35,378 nt of DNA from JAAYAY01 sp964429355 (GTDB lineage: Bacteria > Planctomycetota > Planctomycetia > Pirellulales > Thermoguttaceae): positions 1 to 35,378 of the forward strand of contig CAYSCH010000050.1 in NCBI GenBank assembly GCA_964429355.1. The letters run 5' to 3'. Each line of letters opens with the position of its first letter. Positions within the stretch are counted from its first letter, which is position 1. The notes below the pieces were generated by a model that saw only the letters and a program-made list of their open reading frames with translations, was not told the origin of the DNA and made no database searches. Position numbers and translations under genes: made by a program. This document shows positions 16,924 through 25,278 of the stretch, piece after piece.

Positions 16924-17814
16924 TCAGGTCTTGCCAGGATCCATGTATCGTATCAGGGCCGCNNNNNNNNNNATGTACCAGTCGCGAATGCGGTCGGGGA
17001 TACGGCTGATGGCCCAGGCGGCCAGACGGGTGCGGAATCCGAGAGGGTAGCGGGTCTTGGGGCGTCGCGCGGTCAAGGCATGGTGGACTGCCCGTACGAC
17101 ACGATCGACGGGCATTCCGCGACGATCCATCTTGCACGACGCCTCCATCATGGCGGCAAAGTCGTCGCCGTAAAGACGCTTCGCCTCGGGCATAAGAACC
17201 ACGCTCTGGTGCTCCGGAGCCGACTGAAGTTTACCCCAGATGGGCGTGGCCACGGCATCCGGCTCGATGATGGAAACCTCGATTCGCCATTTTCGCAACT
17301 CCATTCGCAGAGAGTCGGTGATTGCCTCCAAAGCATGCTTGGTGGCCGCATAGGGTCCGAAATAAGGTGGAGCCGCCCGACCGGCGATGGAGCCGATTGT
17401 TACGATACGGCCGTGCCCCTCGCGAAGCAGTGGGAGGACCGCCTGCGTGACCGCCACCGTGCCAAAAATGTTGACCTCGAACTGTCGTCGCAAGGGCTCC
17501 GCAGCGACAAACTCGATCGGTGACGAAACCAGGATCCCGGCGTTATTCACCAGTCCACTGAGCCCTCGTTCCCCTCGCTCGTGCCGAATTTGTGCGACCA
17601 AAGCATCGATCTGGGCGCGATCGGTCACATCGAGGCAGACCGGCAAGAGTCCGCCGGCAGATTCCGCCGCCAGACGGTCTCCGTCAACCTGGCGGCGCAC
17701 GCCGGCATAGACACGGAACCCGCGGGCCGCCAAGTCCAGCGCGCAGGCGGCTCCGATCCCGCTGGATGCACCGGTAATCAGAACCGCTCGCTGGGCCTGC
17801 GATGGGATGTTCAT
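16924..17814 (-). CDS. Short-chain dehydrogenase/reductase, interrupted by an assembly gap
   Basis: About 296 residues from ATG 17814 (AGGG six bases upstream); the frame also opens at TTG 17850, which would overlap the upstream sulfotransferase stop. It is a classical SDR: the cofactor motif 'TGASSGIG' near residue 15, 'NNAG', and the Ser-Tyr-Lys catalytic set in 'IGSIAGR' and 'PYAATKHALEA'. The enzyme would reduce a ketone or oxidise an alcohol with NAD(P)H in the cytoplasm. Its place at the end of the sulfotransferase/3-hydroxyacyl-CoA dehydrogenase group suggests an acyl or lipid-alcohol substrate. Ten undetermined bases (16963-16972) fall in the C-terminal extension (after 'IPDRIRDWY'), so that part and even the frame there are uncertain; the catalytic domain is complete. 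Confidence 0.88.
   Translation of the reverse strand: MNIPSQAQRAVLITGASSGIGAACALDLAARGFRVYAGVRRQVDGDRLAAESAGGLLPVCLDVTDRAQIDALVAQIRHERGERGLSGLVNNAGILVSSPIEFVAAEPLRRQFEVNIFGTVAVTQAVLPLLREGHGRIVTIGSIAGRAAPPYFGPYAATKHALEAITDSLRMELRKWRIEVSIIEPDAVATPIWGKLQSAPEHQSVVLMPEAKRLYGDDFAAMMEASCKMDRRGMPVDRVVRAVHHALTARRPKTRYPLGFRTRLAAWAISRIPDRIRDWYXXXXAALIRYMDPGKT
16963..16972. other. Assembly gap (10 N)
   Basis: A run of ten N near the 3' end of the SDR gene. Ten-N runs are often placeholders of unknown length from scaffolding, so the true distance between the flanking sequences may differ. The frame continues if the real gap is 10 bases or differs from it by a multiple of three. Confidence 0.95.
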
Positions 17815-17846
17815 CGATTTCCCTGCTGAGGCATGGGGGATGATTG

Positions 17847-19010
17847 TCAATGTGCCGAGTCCCAGTAGTGGTACCGACCGATAAAATCTCCCCAGCGTTC
17901 GGTGACCTGATCTCGCATCTCGTCGGATAGCCGGTGACGATTCACCTTGTAGCCGCGCATACCCGCGGCCCGTTCCTGGAGCGTAGGCAACACCTTTTCG
18001 AAATCTTTCAGATTCAAATGGTCGTATATCAAACGCACCTGAGCGACGGGGTCTTCGATTAGATCCTCATAGCGGACCTCACAGAAGTGATCCGGGGCGA
18101 TCCGAGTCTTGCTGTCCTCGAAGACCTCGTAGATTTTCGCGAACCGCGCGAGGACCGCCTCTTCCAGGCCCTCGTTCTTCGGCCTCTGGAGCCCCTCGTC
18201 TTCGGACATCCGCATCCACGTGCGGACCGTGGAGGGAAAGATAACGTAGGGGTCGCGAACAATATGCACGAATTTGGCATTGGGGAACAGATCGCGAAGG
18301 ACGTCGATTCTGGCCGTGTGGAGCGGCGTTTTGAGGACAATCTGCCGGCCCTGGCCCGCGACCGTGACGCATTTGAGGAAGTGAACGAAGACGTCTTTCC
18401 AATGCTGCAGATCGGCCTTGGACAGTTGGCGGAGGTCGAGGTATTCCGCATCGATGCCCGGTATGTTGGGAAAAGCAAATGCCAGGTACGGCGATGGCAA
18501 CCCCATGTTGCAGAGCGCGAACTCATCCTCTTGAGGGCGTTCCCAACTGACCTCCATGTTGTCCATCGGTCGGCGTGAGGGCATGATGAACTTCAGCCAC
18601 CAGGGAACCAGGTATCGCGAAACGAGAAAATGCTCCGGAGTGAAGCAGGTGTACGTATTGGGATAGGTGAACTGTTTGTCGAGGACCAGGAGCTCATGGA
18701 GCAGCGTAGTTCCCGAACGCCAATGGCCGACGATGAAGATCGGGTCCGGTTCGATCTTCGCCTGCCGTATCTTTTTGCCCCAGAAGATCTTCTGGGCCGC
18801 TGCCAAAGTCGAATTGACAGGGCTGATCATCGAAATGATCACGGCCATACTCCATCGCGAAGGAGACACGGAGAACCGCTGCCGCGCAAGCATGGAGAAC
18901 CATGCGCGCATGGTCATGCCGTCCCACATCCGCGGATGCCAGGGCATCGCTCGCGAACCGGTCTTTTCTGTAGATTCTGGCTTACGCCTAGGTTGTACCA
19001 TGGTTGACAT
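17847..19010 (-). CDS. Sulfotransferase family protein (Sulfotransfer_3 type)
   Basis: 387 residues from ATG 19010, with AGGA seven bases upstream. The 5'-phosphosulfate-binding loop for the donor PAPS is 'VGHWRSGTTLLHELL' at about residues 94-108, and the 3'-phosphate-binding segment is 'FVHIVRDPYVIFPSTVR'. The C-terminal part, 'EVRYEDLIEDP', is also typical. A hydrophobic stretch (about residues 50-70) before the PAPS loop suggests membrane association. It would sulfate a hydroxyl group of a glycan or lipid. It sits between the stand-alone 3-hydroxyacyl-CoA dehydrogenase (205 bases upstream) and the SDR (32 bases downstream), probably transcribed together. The frame is open upstream to 19175, but that stretch runs through an intergenic repeat. 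Confidence 0.9.
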   Translation of the reverse strand: MSTMVQPRRKPESTEKTGSRAMPWHPRMWDGMTMRAWFSMLARQRFSVSPSRWSMAVIISMISPVNSTLAAAQKIFWGKKIRQAKIEPDPIFIVGHWRSGTTLLHELLVLDKQFTYPNTYTCFTPEHFLVSRYLVPWWLKFIMPSRRPMDNMEVSWERPQEDEFALCNMGLPSPYLAFAFPNIPGIDAEYLDLRQLSKADLQHWKDVFVHFLKCVTVAGQGRQIVLKTPLHTARIDVLRDLFPNAKFVHIVRDPYVIFPSTVRTWMRMSEDEGLQRPKNEGLEEAVLARFAKIYEVFEDSKTRIAPDHFCEVRYEDLIEDPVAQVRLIYDHLNLKDFEKVLPTLQERAAGMRGYKVNRHRLSDEMRDQVTERWGDFIGRYHYWDSAH

Positions 19011-19104
19011 CGCCGGTCCTCGTGGAATCGAAACTCGATCCGCTCTACCTGTTCTCTGGAGACTGCCGCAAACCTCGGAGCACTCGCCGAGTGACAACAA
19101 GGCA

Positions 19105-19194
19105 AGGGCCAAGCCCACGCGACTATCGTTGTGGGGGGGATTGAAGGACGCAGGCTCAAGCCTGGACTCCAACAATCGCGGGGCAAGCCCACGC
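19105..19194. repeat. Cluster of dispersed intergenic repeats
   Basis: GCAGGCTCAAGCCTGGACTC begins at 19150 and contains the palindrome CAGGCT-CA-AGCCTG (19151-19164). A 23-base copy sharing about 20 positions lies at 33134-33156. AAGCCCACGC occurs at 19111-19120 and again at 19185-19194. These elements fill the leader of the sulfotransferase gene and are of the kind scattered through planctomycete intergenic DNA. Confidence 0.65.
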
Positions 19195-19215
19195 AGCGGT
19201 CTCTGCGATAACTAA

Positions 19216-20436
19216 TCACTCTCTCTCATAAAATGTTTTGCCCTGCTCCGCCATCTGCCGAAGTCGTCCGGGAGGTACCATTCGCATGCCCAGCTTGCCC
19301 AGCGGCTCGGCCGTTTCGAGTATCCGTCTCGCACCGGCACGGTCGCACCAGTACATTGGGCCGCCGCGCAACGGCGACATTCCCAGTCCGAGTACGACTC
19401 CCAGATCGATGTCCGCGGCAGACGTGTCGGGGTTCTCTTCCAAAATCTGCACTGCCTCAAATAACATAGGAAGAAACAGTCTGGCGGCAACCTCGTCTGC
19501 CGTCGCGGCGGTCGGCTTGCGCGACCATCGCGCCACAATGCCGGCAACCGCCGGATCGGCTTCCTGTCTCGTTGTGCCGTCCGCTTGGGCCAGATAGCGG
19601 AAGAACCCACCTCCTGACTTCTTACCGAGCCGTCCGGCTTTCACCATCGTCACCAAGAGCGGCGAAACGGCAACTCGATCTTCGTACGCTCCCGAGAAGA
19701 CCCAACCGCAGTCCAGGGCCGTATCCAGGCCGATTTCATCCAGGAGCGCCAGAGGTCCCTTAGGCATGCCAAATCGGACCGCCGCTCGCTCGATCGCTTC
19801 TGGCTCGACACCCTCGGTCAGCAACTGCATGGCCTCGCCCACGTAGGGCATCATTAATCGATTGACAATGAACCCGACGGCGTCGGGTGCCAGCAGAACA
19901 CCCCGTCCCAGCGTTCTGGCGAAGCCGATGGCTTTTGCCCGGATCCCGGCGGATGTTCCTTTCGCAAAAATCAACTCAACCACCGGGCGCTCCGGTAGCG
20001 GAAGGAAGAAGTGCACCCCACACAGTCGCTCAGGGTTCCGCAAGGCTCGGGCCAATCGTCCGATCGGTAGCGTCGATGTGTTCGTCGCCAGCAAGTTTTC
20101 GGGAGGCATCCGCTGGTCCAGGTCGCGAAGGAGTGCCGACTTTTTCATCTCGTTTTCCACCACCGCCTCAATCACAAGACCACAGGCGGCGATCTCTCCG
20201 AGATCGTTGACTGCCTCCACGCTACCGCTGGCCGAATCGTATTGATCCATGGCGGACCGGACAATGGATTCCTCGGCACGGAGCCGAATCACCTCGTTGG
20301 CGTCGGTGACCCGCACATTCAACCCGTGCGCCACCGCGGCTGCCCCAATGGCCGTTCCCATAACTCCAGCACCAACGATGCCCAGCGTTCGGCAGTTGGT
20401 CGCATTTGGCGAAATCGAACATGCCCATTCGGTCAT
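19216..20436 (-). CDS. Stand-alone 3-hydroxyacyl-CoA dehydrogenase
   Basis: 406 residues from ATG 20436. The N-terminal NAD-binding motif 'LGIVGAGVMGTAIG' (about residues 18-31) and 'LVIEAVVEN...LATNTSTLPI' identify the 3-hydroxyacyl-CoA dehydrogenase family. Two C-terminal domains follow, the second starting near 'RLFLPMLFEAVQIL', as in the dehydrogenase half of FadB/FadJ but without the enoyl-CoA hydratase domain. The reaction would be NAD-linked oxidation of an L-3-hydroxyacyl-CoA or a related acid. One oddity is that the catalytic-His motif, normally HF(F)NP, reads HFFLP, although the later Glu is kept. The start is uncertain: no Shine-Dalgarno precedes ATG 20436 and the frame is open to 20748 with 'ESGGGEPHIAALLRANRQRM' just upstream, so a non-ATG start is possible. 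Its placement in a glycan cluster is unusual. Confidence 0.88.
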   Translation of the reverse strand: MTEWACSISPNATNCRTLGIVGAGVMGTAIGAAAVAHGLNVRVTDANEVIRLRAEESIVRSAMDQYDSASGSVEAVNDLGEIAACGLVIEAVVENEMKKSALLRDLDQRMPPENLLATNTSTLPIGRLARALRNPERLCGVHFFLPLPERPVVELIFAKGTSAGIRAKAIGFARTLGRGVLLAPDAVGFIVNRLMMPYVGEAMQLLTEGVEPEAIERAAVRFGMPKGPLALLDEIGLDTALDCGWVFSGAYEDRVAVSPLLVTMVKAGRLGKKSGGGFFRYLAQADGTTRQEADPAVAGIVARWSRKPTAATADEVAARLFLPMLFEAVQILEENPDTSAADIDLGVVLGLGMSPLRGGPMYWCDRAGARRILETAEPLGKLGMRMVPPGRLRQMAEQGKTFYERE

Positions 20437-20702
20437 TCGCTGCCGATTGGCCCGAAGGAGCGCTGCAATATGCGGTTCGCCCCCACCACTTTCAACATCG
20501 TCGAAGCCAATCGATCCAGTCGCTGCCAATGTGCCGATAACCCTGCAAAAACGACCTATTTTGCCGATTCTATTCTCTTCTCGCCAATTTAACCAATTCG
20601 AGCGATTCGCACAAACGGTCACGAGAGTATCATCGGCCGCTGGGAAACTCAACGATGGTCGATTTTCTCCTGACCGCCCACACCTGCCACGGCTTGGAGG
20701 GG

Positions 20703-22118
20703 CTAGCTGAAGTGTCTTTCCGGGGCCATTGCCGGTGTAGGCCTGCACGCGACGTATGGATCGACAATTGGCCGAGCCAATGAGTCAGAGGAGCTCGCAT
20801 TTGGCGACCTGCGAAAATGAATCCCACCCACATGAGGGGTCGCTGTGTCGTCGTTCTCCAATTCATCTTCTCGGCGTTTGACCGCCGGCTCGGTGAGCAT
20901 GGCCAGCACAAGGGCTCCGGTGGCGGGCCAGCATTTGTGTCGATAGTTGACGGCGGTCATCGCAAACAGAACCACGCAAATGATCATTGCGGTTCGGCCG
21001 ACATTGTCATCCCGGGCGTCGAGGCGACACATCTGGTAGATCGTGCTGACGGCCAGGCAGCCGCTGGCAAGGATTCCCACCAGGCCGAGACTCAATAGCC
21101 ATTCGATGGCGGCGTTGTGGCAGTTCTTTCTCAGCACACCGTGATCATTTTCATCTGGATGCGGGCTGAACTGGCCCACAACGTCGTCGGCCATGCCAAT
21201 ACCCGTGCCGCGCCAGAGAACATCCGGATCCGACTGCCAGGCCTCGATGGCACCAAACCAGATATCCGAACGATTGGAGAAGTTGCCAATCTCTTGCTTG
21301 TCGCCCAAACGTTCCGCCAGTTTTTCCCACGGTGCTGTCTTGCCGGCCGCCATCAGCAACAGGACTGAGAGTCCCCCCATGGCCGACAGGGCCACGAGAT
21401 CGCGAAGCCGAATCATCGGCAGATGCCGCGTTCCCAGAATGTAGAGGATTCCGATGGCAGGTAACCAGGCAACGAAGGCTCCTCGCGACGCCGTCATCAT
21501 GCACCCGATGGAGAGCATCACCATCAGAATCAAGTACATGTTTGGGAATCTCGATTCGTTTCCCTGATTGGCGTCTTCACAGCTCTTCAGATACAGGATG
21601 AACGCGACAACCGAAGCAAAGGCGAACTGCCCACCGACCTGGTTGGGGTTTCCGGTGTGATACGCTCCGTCGGCGCTCGCGAGAAAACCAAACCTTCCGA
21701 CAAGATTCAAGAAACTGTGCTCGACGCGCGACTCGAACCAGATTGCGGCCACCATCGCCACGGCATTCGCCCAAACATAGACCTTGCCGCAGAAGGTCCA
21801 CAGTTGTTTTTCGACGACCAAGGCAGCGAGCGGAAGGGGGATCGTGACCAGAACGGCAATCAACAATCCACGGAGTTTTTCCACGTTGCCGGGATACAAA
21901 AGGCTGATCCATACCAAGGCGATACAGAATACGACAGGCCAGGAGCTCGCATAGGACCGCCCCTTCCACCAATAGATACTTCCCAGCGCAACTGCCGGCA
22001 ACATCAGGATGAGGTCGAAGAACAGCAATGGCGTCACGCCGGCGAGCTCCCACAGTTTGTTCTGTAGAATCCCGACGGCCGACACGACGATGGCGAGGCC
22101 AAGCACAAGACGTGCCAT
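20703..22118 (-). CDS. O-antigen ligase/polymerase-like membrane protein (Wzy/WaaL type)
   Basis: 471 residues from ATG 22118, which has a strong GGAGG nine bases upstream, lying inside the end of the preceding glycosyltransferase gene. It is a polytopic membrane protein with about eleven hydrophobic helices. The family marks are 'MMTASRGAFVAWLPAIG' and the large periplasmic loop ending 'NCHNAAIEWLLSLGLVGILAS', typical of the Wzy_C/O-antigen ligase superfamily. It would polymerise repeat units or attach finished glycan to a lipid acceptor on the periplasmic face. A hydrophilic tail of about 60 residues, basic and low in complexity, follows the last helix. It is separated from the glycosyltransferase by five bases, so the two are certainly cotranscribed. 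Confidence 0.85.
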   Translation of the reverse strand: MARLVLGLAIVVSAVGILQNKLWELAGVTPLLFFDLILMLPAVALGSIYWWKGRSYASSWPVVFCIALVWISLLYPGNVEKLRGLLIAVLVTIPLPLAALVVEKQLWTFCGKVYVWANAVAMVAAIWFESRVEHSFLNLVGRFGFLASADGAYHTGNPNQVGGQFAFASVVAFILYLKSCEDANQGNESRFPNMYLILMVMLSIGCMMTASRGAFVAWLPAIGILYILGTRHLPMIRLRDLVALSAMGGLSVLLLMAAGKTAPWEKLAERLGDKQEIGNFSNRSDIWFGAIEAWQSDPDVLWRGTGIGMADDVVGQFSPHPDENDHGVLRKNCHNAAIEWLLSLGLVGILASGCLAVSTIYQMCRLDARDDNVGRTAMIICVVLFAMTAVNYRHKCWPATGALVLAMLTEPAVKRREDELENDDTATPHVGGIHFRRSPNASSSDSLARPIVDPYVACRPTPAMAPERHFS

Positions 22119-22123
22119 CGTGG

Positions 22124-23272
22124 CTACCCTCCTGTGGGCGAGGTGTGCCGCTGTCCATCCCAGATCGAACACATCGCTTCCGCATAGCGTTCGATCCCGA
22201 AACCACAGTCGCGGACACGTGCTACCGAATCCCTTGCAGACCGAGTTGTGGCTGGCGAGTTGATCGGCCTGGCAATCCGCGCTGCCCACGCCTCGTCGGG
22301 ATCGTCGAGCGATACGAGTTCGACCCCCCGAAGATGCCGGGAGATTTCCTGGATCGCAAGCAAGTCGCTGGCGACGACGGGGACTCCGGCGGCACAGGAC
22401 TCCAACACCACTCCCGGGAGCCCCTCCCACAACGACGGACAGACCATGACGTCTGCCGCCATGAGAAGTCGCGGAACATCCTTTCGCAACCCGCAGAACC
22501 GCACATGATCGGCAATACCCATTTCAGCCACTCGCCGGCGAGCGGCATGCTCAATTTTCGGATCCCCCGCGCCGACGATGAGCAGGTAGGCATCCTCCCG
22601 CTTCTGCCTCACAGCGGCGAAAATGTCGACCAGGCGAAGGTGGTTCTTTGCCGCAGCCATACGCCCCACGTGGATACAGACAAACGCATCTGTCGGAAGC
22701 GAAAACTCGGCGAGCACACCCGCCCGGTCCGACGGCGACTCGAAGGGGCGCAGATCCAGGCCGTTGTAGACGACGCGACATCTGGGATCCTCATGCCAGT
22801 TCTGCCGCCAGGCCTTCGACATCGCTTCCTCGCTGACCGCGAGGATGTCGGTCGCATAGCGATCAATCCAATGACGGAGCAGGACGGCTTCGGCCCGCCG
22901 GCGCCAGGTTGTCCGAAGTCGTTCCTGGGAATTGCGGAAATGCGCCACGCGAATCGGCACATCGCAGCGGGCGGCAATACGGAGGATATTGCCGGATTGG
23001 TAGTACATATGAGAATGGACGGCGTCGAAACGCTCCTGTCGGATGAGGCGGACGAAACGTCCGGAGAACCGCATCAAGTCGTAGGGAATTCCGACGACCC
23101 GCCCCCCCGCCGCTTTAATCTCTTCGCCGAAACTTCCGACGGTGTCGGTCAGGGTGCAGACGCAGAGATCGTATCGTTCGGAATCCACGTAGCGAAGGAG
23201 TTCGAGGGTGCGCATCGGCACGCCTCCCCATCCCAGTTTGCCAAGCACATGCAGTATCTTTTTTCGCTTCAT
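22124..23272 (-). CDS. GT4-type glycosyltransferase
   Basis: 382 residues starting MKRKKILHVLGKLGWGGVPMRTLELLR. It is a GT-B-fold, family-4 glycosyltransferase: the acceptor-side loop 'GWGGVPMR', 'VHSHMYYQSGN', the donor-binding 'HVGRMAAAKNH', 'LLIVGAGDP', and the EX7E-type motif 'CPSLWEGLPGVVLESCAAGVPVVASD'. It transfers a sugar from a nucleotide donor to a growing lipid-linked glycan in the cytoplasm. Only one glycosyltransferase is present in this cluster, so the remaining glycosidic linkages must be made by enzymes encoded elsewhere. The ATG at 23272 has only a weak upstream purine run. It lies 40 bases after asparagine synthase and five bases before the O-antigen-ligase-like gene. Confidence 0.93.
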   Translation of the reverse strand: MKRKKILHVLGKLGWGGVPMRTLELLRYVDSERYDLCVCTLTDTVGSFGEEIKAAGGRVVGIPYDLMRFSGRFVRLIRQERFDAVHSHMYYQSGNILRIAARCDVPIRVAHFRNSQERLRTTWRRRAEAVLLRHWIDRYATDILAVSEEAMSKAWRQNWHEDPRCRVVYNGLDLRPFESPSDRAGVLAEFSLPTDAFVCIHVGRMAAAKNHLRLVDIFAAVRQKREDAYLLIVGAGDPKIEHAARRRVAEMGIADHVRFCGLRKDVPRLLMAADVMVCPSLWEGLPGVVLESCAAGVPVVASDLLAIQEISRHLRGVELVSLDDPDEAWAARIARPINSPATTRSARDSVARVRDCGFGIERYAEAMCSIWDGQRHTSPTGG

Positions 23273-23312
23273 CAGTACACCGTCTCAGATCACCCGGGCT
23301 GTTGGGATACTT

Positions 23313-25277
23313 CTACGCCGCCGCCTTCGTCGCGTCTTGACCGCTGAATCCTTTGAAAACTCGTTCATGCCACAAAGCGAGCATGTACAACCGCCACAGG
23401 CGAGGGCTCTGGTCCCGCGCCCCGTTCTGATGCCCGTCGACCAGTTGTCGAATGGCTTGCTGCGGGAAGAGGTTCATCACAATTCCATTCTGTTGGAACA
23501 GGGACGAGCGAAGGGGCTCGCGCAGATCGCTGCGGAACCATTGCCCCAGCGGCACGGAAAAACCCTTCTTGGGGCGAACGACGAATGGGCGACCGAGTTC
23601 CTTCTCGAGAGCGGCACGAAACGGGAGCTTCCCGATCCGCCCGTCGAATCTCGTCCGGAGGGGCATGCGGGCGACCAGTTCGAACAATTTGTGGTCCAGA
23701 AGGGGGGCCCGCACCTCGAGCGACGTTCGCATGCTCGTGCGGTCCGACTTCACCATCAGGCATTCGGGCAGATACAACTGTCGATCCATGGAACAGCACC
23801 GATCGATCGCCTCGCCTCCCTCGTGCGCCCAGATAGAAGGCAGTGTGCAGTCCCAGCCCGCAACGGCCTCGGGATGCATTTTCTGCCGCAAAGTCTCGTC
23901 GTTGAAGATTCGAAGATAACGGGCTTCTTCGCCCGGCACGAGAAGATCGAGGAGAGCTCGGCCGCGAATGTGTTCCGGCCAGATACGGCGGCAAGGTCCA
24001 GTAGTCGCCCGGACGAGCGCCGGGGGAAGCCAATCGATCCATCGGCCGATTTCGACCATTGTTCTGTAACGGGTGTAACCTGCCAGCAACTCGTCGCCAC
24101 CGTCTCCCGACAGGGCGACGGTCACTTCTTCCCTGGCAAGTTTGGCCACCAGGTAGGTGGGCACCGCGCTGGAGTCGGCAAAGGGCTCGTCGAACGTGTC
24201 GGCGATCGTGCCGATCTCTGCCAGCAGATCGGCTGGCGTGAGAAGCCGGGTCCTGGGCTGCAAGTTGAAACGTTCTGCCGCCTGTTGGGCCCACGGCAAT
24301 TCGTCGAAGCGAGGTTCGCTGAATCCGATCGAGAAACTGCGAACGGGCTCCGTCACGGATCGCGAAACCCCGGCCGCCACGATTGTGGAATCGAGTCCTC
24401 CGGAGAGAAACACACCTAACGGCACATCGCTCATCAGCCGCAAACGTATCGCAGTGGCCAACTCCTCGTTGAATTGCTCGTGCCACGCCAGGTCGTCCAA
24501 GCCCGGCTCCGTCTGGTAAGAGACGGACCAGTATCGATACGGAACAGTGTTTTCCGGTCGATCGAGCGAGACCATCACCGCATGAGCCGCCGCCAGCTTG
24601 CAGACGCCCTGGAGAACCGTTCGCGGTGCGGGGATGAAACCGTGGCTGACGTAGTCGATCAAGGCGGGGCCACTCGGTATACCTGCCACTTCCGACAGAA
24701 ACCGCAACGCCTTAAGCTCGGAGGCGAAGGCAATGCCGTGCCGGTCGGCCCGGTAGTAGAGGGGTTTCTCGCCGAAACGATCTCGAGCCAGAAACAATGT
24801 CCGTTGGCCGAGATCGAGCACCGCGAAGCCGAACATCCCTCGCAATCGACTCAGCAACGGCGGTCCCCATTGTTCATAGCCGTGGACCAGCACCTCGGTA
24901 TCGCTATGATCGGTGCGAAAGCGATGACCGCAGGCCTCCAAATCGCGGCGGAGGATCGTGTGGTTGTAGATCTCCCCGTTAAAGACGACCCAGATCGTGC
25001 CGTCTTCGTTCATCATCGGTTGGGCGGCCGTCTCCGCCAGATCAATGATCGCCAGTCGGCGATGGCCGAGGAAGAAGTCGGGGACGAGGCTTTGCGACGC
25101 CGTTCGGATCCGCCCTCGGTCAGGATCCCCCAGAAACGTGGCCGACTGGTCGGAGAGGCGCCCCATCGTCACCCCCGACCCGTCCGGACCGCGATGCATC
25201 ATCGATTCTGTTGCCCGGTAGCAGGCCTCAGAATCGACCTGTCCGCCGGGTACAATTTGTCCGAAGATTCCACACAT
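23313..25277 (-). CDS. asnB: AsnB-type glutamine-hydrolysing amidotransferase
   Basis: 654 residues beginning Met-Cys (MCGIFGQ), so Cys2 can serve as the glutaminase nucleophile after Met removal. The N-terminal class II glutamine amidotransferase domain has 'HRGPDGSG', 'LGHRRLAIIDL' and 'VFNGEIYNH'. The C-terminal synthetase domain has the ATP-pyrophosphatase loop 'FLSGGLDSTIV', 'SFSIGF', 'LSGDGGDELLAGYTRY' and 'RAPLLDHKLFE'. It uses glutamine and ATP to amidate a carboxylate. In a polysaccharide cluster such paralogues probably amidate a uronic acid or similar sugar rather than make free asparagine; they are frequent in exosortase-linked exopolysaccharide loci. Its ATG follows the flippase TGA after one base, so translation is probably coupled. 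The frame extends upstream to 25340 but the Met-Cys start is decisive. Confidence 0.93.
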   Translation of the reverse strand: MCGIFGQIVPGGQVDSEACYRATESMMHRGPDGSGVTMGRLSDQSATFLGDPDRGRIRTASQSLVPDFFLGHRRLAIIDLAETAAQPMMNEDGTIWVVFNGEIYNHTILRRDLEACGHRFRTDHSDTEVLVHGYEQWGPPLLSRLRGMFGFAVLDLGQRTLFLARDRFGEKPLYYRADRHGIAFASELKALRFLSEVAGIPSGPALIDYVSHGFIPAPRTVLQGVCKLAAAHAVMVSLDRPENTVPYRYWSVSYQTEPGLDDLAWHEQFNEELATAIRLRLMSDVPLGVFLSGGLDSTIVAAGVSRSVTEPVRSFSIGFSEPRFDELPWAQQAAERFNLQPRTRLLTPADLLAEIGTIADTFDEPFADSSAVPTYLVAKLAREEVTVALSGDGGDELLAGYTRYRTMVEIGRWIDWLPPALVRATTGPCRRIWPEHIRGRALLDLLVPGEEARYLRIFNDETLRQKMHPEAVAGWDCTLPSIWAHEGGEAIDRCCSMDRQLYLPECLMVKSDRTSMRTSLEVRAPLLDHKLFELVARMPLRTRFDGRIGKLPFRAALEKELGRPFVVRPKKGFSVPLGQWFRSDLREPLRSSLFQQNGIVMNLFPQQAIRQLVDGHQNGARDQSPRLWRLYMLALWHERVFKGFSGQDATKAAA

Positions 25278-25278
25278 T

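Noticed and set aside
20437..20748. N-terminal extension of the 3-hydroxyacyl-CoA dehydrogenase frame
   Set aside because: Most of it overlaps intergenic sequence and the end of the ligase-like gene and lacks family similarity; only its last 20 or so residues might be real.
22028..23347. 439-codon plus-strand frame opposite the GT4 gene
   Set aside because: Antisense shadow; it has no family motifs and no start signal.
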